Below are positions 57,952-64,000 of a DNA stretch of 64,000 nt, piece by piece; position 1 is the first letter of the stretch; the number at the start of each line of letters is the position of its first letter. Made by a program: the position numbers and the translations under genes. The stretch is from Anaerolineales bacterium (GTDB lineage: Bacteria > Chloroflexota > Anaerolineae > Anaerolineales > Villigracilaceae): positions 3,874,136 to 3,938,135 of the forward strand of contig CP129481.1 of assembly GCA_030583905.1 (NCBI GenBank). The letters are read 5' to 3'. The notes beneath the pieces are model-generated. The model searched no databases. It saw nothing but the letters and a program-made list of their open reading frames with translations, and had not been told where the DNA came from.

Positions 57952-57970
57952 CGGGTAAAAAGGAAACCTC

Positions 57971-58405
57971 ATGCAATCACTTATCATCATAATTCTTATC
58001 GGTCTCATGGGAGGCATCGCTGTCGGCGTTCAAGGACCACTCTCGAGCATGATCAGCCAGAAGATGGGCGTGTTGGAAAGCGTGTTCATTGTCCACTTGG
58101 GCGGCGCGATCGTGGCGCTGGTTCCGCTTTTGTTCCTCGGCAGCAAATTCAATCAATGGCGCAGCCTGCCGTGGTATGCGTTCGGCGCGGGCGCGTTCGG
58201 CTTGGTGGTGATCTTCGCAATGAGTTATATGATTCCCCGCATCGGCGTCGCGCCGGCGTTGATTCTTTTGCTGGCGGGACAACTGCTGATGGGTTCGGTG
58301 CTCGATCATTTCGGCTGGCTCGGCGCGGTGCAGCGTCCGTTCGAGCTTCCGCGGTTGCTGGGTCTGGCGGTGGTGTTGGCGGGCGTGTGGCTGACGGTGA
58401 GATAA
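57971..58405 (+). CDS. YdcZ (DUF606) family DMT-like membrane protein
   Basis: A 144-aa protein with five helices. 'GLMGGIAVGVQGPLSSMISQKMG' is the conserved start of the YdcZ half-transporter family; 'HLGGAIVALVPLLFL' and 'RIGVAPALILLLAGQLLMG...DHFGWLG' follow, matching 'A.iii.gQl..slliDhFG'. These act as dimers of five-helix units; substrate unknown. It is followed by its own TATAAT (58412-58417) that serves polX. Confidence 0.92.
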   Translation: MQSLIIIILIGLMGGIAVGVQGPLSSMISQKMGVLESVFIVHLGGAIVALVPLLFLGSKFNQWRSLPWYAFGAGAFGLVVIFAMSYMIPRIGVAPALILLLAGQLLMGSVLDHFGWLGAVQRPFELPRLLGLAVVLAGVWLTVR

Positions 58406-58444
58406 AAAGCGTATAATCTGTTCATTCGCGAAAGGATTATCGGT

Positions 58445-60175
58445 ATGATGAACAACCGCCAACTTGCTGATACGTTTACGCTGATCGCCAACCTGCTCGA
58501 GATCAAGGGTGAGATCATTTACAAGACGCTCGCCTACCGCAAGGCATCCGAAAGCCTGATGGGGTTGGGACGCGAAGCATCCGAGTATTGGAAGGAAGGC
58601 AAACTCGAGGAGATTCCTGGTGTGGGGAAAGCCATCGCTGAAAAGATCGACGAACTGCTTTCCACGGGAAAACTCGAATTTCTCGAAAAGCTCAAAAAGG
58701 AAGTGCCTGAAGAATTGGCGGGATGGCTGCAAGTGCCGGGGTTGGGTCCCAAAAAGATTTCCGCGATTTGGAAGGCGCTGGGTATCACGACTCTCCCCCA
58801 ACTCGAAAAGGCGGCAAAAGCAGGCAATCTGCGCGACTTGCCCGGCATGGGCGCAAAGTCCGAGACGGCGATTCTGGATGGATTGGCGTCGCTGGCGCGG
58901 CGTTCCGGGCGGATCCCGCTCGGGCGGGCGTATCCGCTTGCGCAGGAGATCATCGGAGTCCTCAAGGGCGTGAAGGGAGTCGTCGCGGCAGAACCAGCCG
59001 GGAGTTTAAGAAGGATGCGTTCCACTGTCGGCGATCTTGATATTTTGGTGGCGGCAAAAGATTCATCCGTAGTCATGGAAGCGTTCGTCAATCTCAAAGG
59101 TGTGAGCCGCGTGCTGGGGAAAGGCGAAACGAAAGCCAGCATCGAATTTACCGACGGCGTGCGCGCGCAGATCTGGGTGCATCCGCCCGAGCGGTTTGGG
59201 ACGGCGCTGCAATACGCGACCGGGTCAAAAGACCATAATGTGAAGTTGCGTCAGATCGCGTTGGATAAAGGCTTGTCGCTTTCCGAACATGCGTTGACGA
59301 AAACAAAAGGCAAAGGCGAGATATTATGCGCCACCGAGGAAGACGTTTACAAAACGCTGGGCTTGCCGTGGGTGCCGCCCGAACTGCGTGAAGACCGCGG
59401 CGAAGTGGAAGCGGCGAAGAAAAACAAAATGCCGAAGTTGATCCAAGTGAAGGATATCAAATCCAACCTGCACATGCACTCGACCTACAGCGACGGCAAG
59501 TTGAGCATGTTGGACATGGCGCGCGCCGCGATCAAACGCGGATTGAAAGTGATCGTCTTCACCGATCATTCCGTCAGCCTCGGCGTCGCCAATGGGCTTT
59601 CCATCGAACGCCACAAACAACAGGCGGCGGAGATCAAAAAGATTCAAAAGCAACTCGGCGATGACATCCTCGTTTTGCACGGCAGTGAAGTGGAGATCAA
59701 AGCCGACGGCTCACTTGATTATCCCGATGACTTCCTCGCCTCGCTCGACCTCGTGGTTGCTTCGCTCCATTCGAGTTTGCGCCAACCCCGTGAGAAAGTC
59801 ACTGCGCGTTTGCTGAAGGCGGTGCAAAATCCGCATGTGGACATCATCGGTCATCCGACGGGACGCGAACTCATGCCGGAACGCGAAGGCGCGGATTTGG
59901 ATATGGAAGTCATCATCAAAGCCGCAGTGGATTCCGGCGTGGCGATGGAGATCAACGCCCATCCCTCGCGCCTCGACCTTGACGATGGGTTTGCCCGCCG
60001 CGCCCGGGAGTTGGGCGTCCTCCTCAGCATCAACACCGACGCGCACTCCGAAGGCGATTACGATATGCTCCATTACGGCGTTGCCGTCGCACGGCGCGCC
60101 TGGCTGGAACCGAAGGATGTCATCAACACTTGGACCGCGAAAAAACTGCTGGATTGGTTGAAGAAGAGAGGTTGA
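58445..60175 (+). CDS. polX: Family X DNA polymerase/3'-5' exonuclease PolX
   Basis: A 576-aa bacterial PolX used in base-excision repair. Residues 1-150 contain the 8-kDa-like and helix-hairpin-helix parts ('EIPGVGKAIAEKIDELL', 'LPGMGAKSETAIL'). The nucleotidyltransferase motif is 'GSLRRMRSTVGDLDILVA' (Asp-x-Asp near 196). The C-terminal PHP domain (about 338-570) has 'NLHMHSTYSDGKLSM', 'VIVFTDHS' and 'AMEINAHPSRLDLDD'; these coordinate the metals for the 3'-5' exonuclease. A second ATG is adjacent (58448). Confidence 0.96.
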   Translation: MMNNRQLADTFTLIANLLEIKGEIIYKTLAYRKASESLMGLGREASEYWKEGKLEEIPGVGKAIAEKIDELLSTGKLEFLEKLKKEVPEELAGWLQVPGLGPKKISAIWKALGITTLPQLEKAAKAGNLRDLPGMGAKSETAILDGLASLARRSGRIPLGRAYPLAQEIIGVLKGVKGVVAAEPAGSLRRMRSTVGDLDILVAAKDSSVVMEAFVNLKGVSRVLGKGETKASIEFTDGVRAQIWVHPPERFGTALQYATGSKDHNVKLRQIALDKGLSLSEHALTKTKGKGEILCATEEDVYKTLGLPWVPPELREDRGEVEAAKKNKMPKLIQVKDIKSNLHMHSTYSDGKLSMLDMARAAIKRGLKVIVFTDHSVSLGVANGLSIERHKQQAAEIKKIQKQLGDDILVLHGSEVEIKADGSLDYPDDFLASLDLVVASLHSSLRQPREKVTARLLKAVQNPHVDIIGHPTGRELMPEREGADLDMEVIIKAAVDSGVAMEINAHPSRLDLDDGFARRARELGVLLSINTDAHSEGDYDMLHYGVAVARRAWLEPKDVINTWTAKKLLDWLKKRG

Positions 60176-60180
60176 GAGAG

Positions 60181-60402
60181 ATGGATGGCAAACAGGCAGG
60201 TCGCATCGTATTGATGGTCTCATCCGCAATGGACAGCCTGCTTGGGGCGATCGTGCTGTTGTTGTATTTTGGCATCCTGCCATTTGACATTTCAGGTTGG
60301 GGAATTCCACGTTGGATCATCGGGGCGGTCGGCGCCGTGTTATTCTTTTCCGGCGTTGCCATCTTTACATACTTTTCGACAAGAACAGATGCGTCCGAAT
60401 AG
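60181..60402 (+). CDS. Small two-helix membrane protein (73 aa)
   Basis: Two hydrophobic helices ('IVLMVSSAMDSLLGAIVLLLYF' and 'WIIGAVGAVLFFSGVAIFTYF') joined by a short Gly/Trp loop. It starts 5 bp after polX with GAGAGAG just upstream, and a longer start would overlap polX by 46 bp. No family is recognised. Confidence 0.65.
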   Translation: MDGKQAGRIVLMVSSAMDSLLGAIVLLLYFGILPFDISGWGIPRWIIGAVGAVLFFSGVAIFTYFSTRTDASE

Positions 60403-60438
60403 CGGAGAATATCCCATAACCAAGGTTAGGAACTGAAC

Positions 60439-61413
60439 ATGATGAAAACATCCATCCCCGCCGACGAGGTCCGCTTTTTTAGCGGAAGTTCGAATAAGCC
60501 TCTTGCCATGAATATTGCCAGTGAATTGGGCATACCCTTGGAAGAGACCCGCGTCTCGCGCTTCAGCAATGACAATCTCTATATTCAACTGGGCGCAAGC
60601 GTGCGGTATCGGCGCGTGTACATCGTGCAGTCGCTGTCCCAGCCGGTCAATGACCATCTGGTGGAATTATTGATGATGCTCGACATCGCTCGAAGCGCGG
60701 CGGCGTCCGAAGTCCATGCCATCATCCCCTATTATTCCTTCGGACGTTCGGATAAAAAGGATGCGCCGCGCATTTCCATCACCGCCCGCCTCGTCGCGGA
60801 CCTGCTAAAAACATCCGGCGCCACACATGTGATGAGTATGATGTTCCACTCGCCGCAGGTGCATGGATTCTTTGCCATGCCAACCGACCCGTTAAGCAGC
60901 CGCCCGGTCTTTAAGCAATATCTGGAAGAACGCGATCTTTCCGGTTCGATCATTGTTTCACCGGATATGGGACAGGCAAAATCCGCTGCACGGTTTGCAA
61001 AGAATTTGGGTTTGCCCATTGCAGCAGGAAACAAGGAACGCGTCTCCGACACGCAGGTAAAGATCAGCGGGCTGGTGGGAAATCAGGTCCGCGGACATAA
61101 GCGGGCGCTGATCTACGATGACGAGATCGCCACAGGCGGCTCCATCGATGAACTAAGCCGCGTACTGATCGAAGATGGAGTTGAAGACATCATCGTGATC
61201 TGTACACATGGAGTTTTCACGCATGGAGGCTTGGAACGGCTGGCATCCATTCCACAGATCAGCGAGATCATTACCACTGACACGGTCCACCTGCCCCCCG
61301 AGCGGCGGCACCCGAAATTGAAGATCCTTTCGGTCGCGCCGGTCTTCGCAGACGCCGTTCGGCACAACCTGAACCATGAAACCATAGGGAATCTGTTCGT
61401 TTTTGGCGAATAA
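60439..61413 (+). CDS. prs: Ribose-phosphate pyrophosphokinase
   Basis: A 324-aa PRPP synthetase homologue that would make PRPP from ribose-5-phosphate and ATP. The opening 'VRFFSGSSNKPLAMNIASELGIPL' and 'RFSNDNLYIQLGASVRYRRVYIVQSLSQPVNDHLVELLMMLD' are typical. The catalytic flexible loop reads 'AGNKERVSDTQVKISG', where the usual K(R/K)R becomes K-E-R, and the PRPP loop is 'IYDDEIATGGSI' (about 225-236) instead of VDDmIDTGGT. 'YYSFGRSDKKD' replaces the common YFGYARQDRK. It is therefore a divergent member. A terminator follows. Confidence 0.9.
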   Translation: MMKTSIPADEVRFFSGSSNKPLAMNIASELGIPLEETRVSRFSNDNLYIQLGASVRYRRVYIVQSLSQPVNDHLVELLMMLDIARSAAASEVHAIIPYYSFGRSDKKDAPRISITARLVADLLKTSGATHVMSMMFHSPQVHGFFAMPTDPLSSRPVFKQYLEERDLSGSIIVSPDMGQAKSAARFAKNLGLPIAAGNKERVSDTQVKISGLVGNQVRGHKRALIYDDEIATGGSIDELSRVLIEDGVEDIIVICTHGVFTHGGLERLASIPQISEIITTDTVHLPPERRHPKLKILSVAPVFADAVRHNLNHETIGNLFVFGE

Positions 61414-61556
61414 GTGAAAAAATCCTGAAAATCGGCTCGGACATGCCGCGTCCAGTCATCGGGACATCTGGTTCAACATTGCAGGCAGAGACCTGGCTGG
61501 AAGCGCCGGCAGGCAGGGAGATGTCTGGACGACCGACCAAGTTCAAGTCAAGTTCG

Positions 61557-61576
61557 AAGCGGGGAGTCCGCTTTTT
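61557..61576 (+). terminator. Terminator downstream of prs
   Basis: AAGCGG (61557-61562) pairs with CCGCTT (61568-61573) with a 5-nt loop, followed by TTT. Confidence 0.6.
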
Positions 61577-61591
61577 CGCGCGTTCTCACGT

Positions 61592-61638
61592 TATAATTAT
61601 GTTGCATTTCCAGAATACTGGAAATTCGTCCATATAAT
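61592..61638 (+). promoter_or_regulatory. Two -10 boxes flanking a palindromic operator before the sensor kinase
   Basis: TATAAT at 61592-61597 and again at 61633-61638; between them is ATTTCCAG-AATA-CTGGAAAT (61606-61625), a perfect 8-bp inverted repeat. The kinase ATG at 61677 lies 38 nt after the second box. Confidence 0.5.
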
Positions 61639-61676
61639 GTTCTTATCGAACTTTGTGCATTATTGCGCGAGTGTTT

Positions 61677-63557
61677 ATGAGCATTCGTCTTAAGGTCGCC
61701 CTTCCGTACTTAATACTGACCGTGGTCGTGTCACTGATCGGGGTGTATGTGGTGACTCGCCTGGTGACGGGCACGTTAACGGAGAGGTTGACCAATCAAT
61801 TGATCGAGGCTGGGAGGGTTGCTTCAGATAATTTCGTCCGGCTGGAAATTCAACAGGTCATAAATGCACGCCGTGTTGCGTATACAGAGGGAATGGCGAG
61901 TGCGCTCGCAAATGAAGACCGTGATGTGTTATTGGGATTGACAAGACCCATCGTTATGGATGCAGAGATTGGAAATCTGATCCTGATCTCGCCACAAGGG
62001 AATGAAGTAGTGCATCTGATTCTTAATGGCGATGGGAATATACAACAAGTGAACGATGACGCCGGTTTTAACAGATCCTACATTGTTGCACCCCTACTTT
62101 CAGGCAGGGATGCCAACGCGACTCCGCTTCGGGCGTTCGGCAGAAACCCCATCAATAATGAAGATTACTACTATTCCACCATCCCTGTGGCATTAAACGG
62201 TGAGTTCTATGGGGTTGCTGTCGTGGGGACACCCATCCAGCGTTTTCTGCCGTTTGTAAAAAGCATTGCACTGGCAGATATTGCGATCTATGGGGACAAT
62301 GGAACGATCCTAGCCACTACGCTGGGAATGGGCGATGAAGAGGCATTGGATCGTCTCTCCATTACCGAAGAAGAATATGAGCTGTTATTCTATTCCACCA
62401 ACTATGTTACAGGCGAGAATTTCGAATTGGACGGTCGTTTTTACGCTGTAGCACGTTCCTACTTGGAAATAGGGAACAATCGGCTTGGCGCATTTGCTGT
62501 CATCCTGCCGCAGGATTTTGTCATCCAATCCGCTCAAAACAGCCGTTGGTGGTATGTGGGACTATTCACGATTGTCATGTTATTGGTTATTGCCATCGGA
62601 ACACTTGTTTCGCGGACGATCATCAATCCGTTGTATTCACTGGTTGGCACATCCCAGGCAATTGCCGGCGGCGACTTGAACCGCAGGACAGGCATCAATT
62701 CGAAAGACGAGATCGGCACGCTTGCAAATACGTTTGATGAAATGACATCCCGGCTTCAGGAACGTACGCTGGAATTGGAACGCTTGAACGCCGTCCTTCA
62801 GCAGATCGACAAGACAAAAACCAATTTCATCCAGATCTCCGCTCATGAACTGCGCACGCCGCTCACGCTGATCATGGGATATTCGCAGATGCTGGAACAG
62901 GATACAAAAAACACTCCCGAACTGCAGAAACTCGCACAGGGTATCCTGGAAGGTTCCGAACGGATGACCGATGTTGTCGATGGAATGCTGGATGTCTCGC
63001 GCATCGACAGCGATGCGCTCTTCCTGCGGAAAACCAGCCTGCAGTTGGATGCGCTGATCGGAAAAGTAAAGAAAACATTCGCACAGGCATTTATCGAACG
63101 AAAGATAGAATTCGAAACAGATGGATTGGAACACTTGCCTCCCGTATCCGCAGACCCGGAACTGCTCCAAAAGGTCTTCTATCATCTGGTAATGAATGCC
63201 ATCAAATTCACACCAGATGGCGGGCAGGTGAAGGTGGTTGGCAGAAACCTGAACGGAGACCAGCCGCCGCGGGTGGAAATTGCTGTCTGCGACACCGGTA
63301 TCGGGGTTGCCCCTGAAAAATCAGAAGTGATCTTCGAGAAATTCAGCCAGACAGGGGAAGTGCTTCTGCACTCTTCCGGAAAGACAAAGTTCAAGGGCGG
63401 CGGTCCCGGGCTTGGGCTTGCCATTGCGCGCGGCATTATCAAGGCGCACGGCGGGCAGATTTGGGTTGAAAGCCCCGGATACGATGAGGAGAAACTCCCC
63501 GGCAGTACATTCATTGTTTCCCTGCCCATACAAGACGAACCAGAGGGCGAAGTATGA
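61677..63557 (+). CDS. Membrane sensor histidine kinase (dCache-like, HAMP, HisKA)
   Basis: A 626-aa kinase. Helix 1 is at residues 8-28 and helix 2 at about 286-306; between them about 250 residues form an external Cache-type sensor ('GEFYGVAVVGTPIQRFL', 'DIAIYGDNGTILATTLG'). HAMP follows ('NPLYSLVGTSQAIAGGDLNRRT'), then HisKA with His390 in 'QISAHELRTPLTL', and HATPase with 'VFYHLVMNAIKFTPDG', 'VCDTGIGVAP' and 'GPGLGLAIARGI'. ATG 61677 is preferred to an upstream TTG. The next gene starts in an ATGA overlap; no response regulator is adjacent. Confidence 0.93.
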   Translation: MSIRLKVALPYLILTVVVSLIGVYVVTRLVTGTLTERLTNQLIEAGRVASDNFVRLEIQQVINARRVAYTEGMASALANEDRDVLLGLTRPIVMDAEIGNLILISPQGNEVVHLILNGDGNIQQVNDDAGFNRSYIVAPLLSGRDANATPLRAFGRNPINNEDYYYSTIPVALNGEFYGVAVVGTPIQRFLPFVKSIALADIAIYGDNGTILATTLGMGDEEALDRLSITEEEYELLFYSTNYVTGENFELDGRFYAVARSYLEIGNNRLGAFAVILPQDFVIQSAQNSRWWYVGLFTIVMLLVIAIGTLVSRTIINPLYSLVGTSQAIAGGDLNRRTGINSKDEIGTLANTFDEMTSRLQERTLELERLNAVLQQIDKTKTNFIQISAHELRTPLTLIMGYSQMLEQDTKNTPELQKLAQGILEGSERMTDVVDGMLDVSRIDSDALFLRKTSLQLDALIGKVKKTFAQAFIERKIEFETDGLEHLPPVSADPELLQKVFYHLVMNAIKFTPDGGQVKVVGRNLNGDQPPRVEIAVCDTGIGVAPEKSEVIFEKFSQTGEVLLHSSGKTKFKGGGPGLGLAIARGIIKAHGGQIWVESPGYDEEKLPGSTFIVSLPIQDEPEGEV

Positions 63558-64000
63558 AGACCGCCGACCATGAACGACGGGACAGGAGTCTTCTGATGTT
63601 CATTGTTCCCATTGGGATTCTACTGATGTTCATTGTGGGACATTTCGCCATTCGCATGCTCCCACGCTGGAGTCTGAACGTTGGCATGCAATCCAGTTTG
63701 AACCCGGAAACCGCTTCAACGCGCCCGGTTTCCATCTTTCAACCGATCCTGCAGGATATCCTTACACCGATGGTGTGGACCTACCTGACGCCGGGGGATG
63801 ATGTTGTCTTCCCGCCCTTCATCATCGTTGAACCAGGCGCCACCCGCACCCCGACACCTGTCCTCCCGACCCCGACCTTTCCCCCGTCTGTAAATACAGC
63901 CACAACGACGCCCATTCCTCCCTTCAGCACAAATACACTCTTTCCAACCTTTCCCATCCCCACGAGAACGCGTACACCCACAAATATTCCTCCAGTTAAT
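63554..64000 (+). CDS. Membrane protein with Pro/Thr-rich segment, 5' part (runs off window)
   Basis: The frame opens with ATG 63554, which overlaps the kinase stop as ATGA, and stays open to the window end (149 codons). Residues 14-34 are a membrane helix (LLMFIVPIGILLMFIVGHFA). A soluble stretch follows with 'FQPILQDILTPMVWTYLTPGDDVVFPP', then from about residue 95 a Thr/Pro-rich region (repeats of TPT, TRTPT). It is probably an extracytoplasmic protein functionally linked to the kinase. No family can be assigned from this part. Confidence 0.75.
   Translation, partial: MKTADHERRDRSLLMFIVPIGILLMFIVGHFAIRMLPRWSLNVGMQSSLNPETASTRPVSIFQPILQDILTPMVWTYLTPGDDVVFPPFIIVEPGATRTPTPVLPTPTFPPSVNTATTTPIPPFSTNTLFPTFPIPTRTRTPTNIPPVN

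Noticed and set aside
1..64000. tRNA, rRNA or other structural RNA genes
   Set aside because: I looked for T-loop strings such as GGTTCGAATCC and for conserved rRNA segments and saw none; a covariance-model scan would be decisive.

Overview
The window is a GC-rich (mid-50s %) bacterial chromosome segment with dense, mostly housekeeping genes and no rRNA, tRNA or CRISPR that I can recognise. The mix of genes fits a free-living member of the Chloroflexota, probably Anaerolineae: a stand-alone Elp3, a NurA/HerA pair, an ECF transporter, large PAS/GAF sensor kinases, bacterial-PH-domain proteins and abundant 'TGTCATTGCGAG'-type hairpin repeats. This placement is an inference from gene character; no marker gene settles it. 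A recurring feature is a good -10 hexamer ending only 5-9 nt before the start codon, which suggests that many transcripts here are leaderless.

Layout. 1-5.3 kb: end of an acetyltransferase, a lipoprotein sulfatase, an FAD amine-oxidase-like enzyme, a flippase-like membrane protein and a YitT protein. 5.3-9.6 kb: Era GTPase, EamA exporter, Elp3 tRNA-modifying enzyme and a methyltransferase from a shared divergent promoter. 9.6-18.9 kb: a 7TM/PAS/GAF/GGDEF sensor, an unknown two-gene unit (PP2C-like/propeller protein plus a 327-aa orphan), a FemAB/BioF2-type GNAT and fumarase. 19-25.3 kb: a giant hybrid-input histidine kinase and a four-gene run (unknown enzyme, nucleotidyltransferase with an H1-like tail, PAP2 phosphatase, PPC-domain protein). 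25.3-35.2 kb, minus strand: two ECF ATPases, EcfT, an S component, two nucleoside hydrolases, ribokinase, RecF, peptide deformylase and a cyclic-nucleotide-binding PH protein. The first seven form a coherent nucleoside uptake and salvage locus. 35.2-41.8 kb: redoxin, beta-hydroxyacid dehydrogenase, SIMPL lipoprotein, then NurA, a free HAS-barrel-like protein, a GIY-YIG nuclease embedded in repeats, and HerA.

41.8-49.3 kb is an accessory island. It holds an AT-rich type II restriction-modification system (controller, Dam-like methylase, PD-(D/E)XK nuclease, second methylase), a DUF4258/DUF2283-like pair, a BrnT/BrnA pair and two REP-associated tyrosine transposases (RAYTs) surrounded by their likely palindromes. 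The RAYT genes themselves carry in-frame palindromic insertions. 49.5-56.8 kb: small unknown proteins, OsmC, lysoplasmalogenase, and a two-gene operon of a winged-helix/H1-like protein with a GHKL (Hsp90/MutL/MORC-like) ATPase; this operon is the best candidate here for an undescribed system. 57-64 kb: a lipoprotein, YdcZ, PolX, PRPP synthetase, a sensor kinase, and the start of a coupled Pro/Thr-rich membrane protein cut by the window edge.
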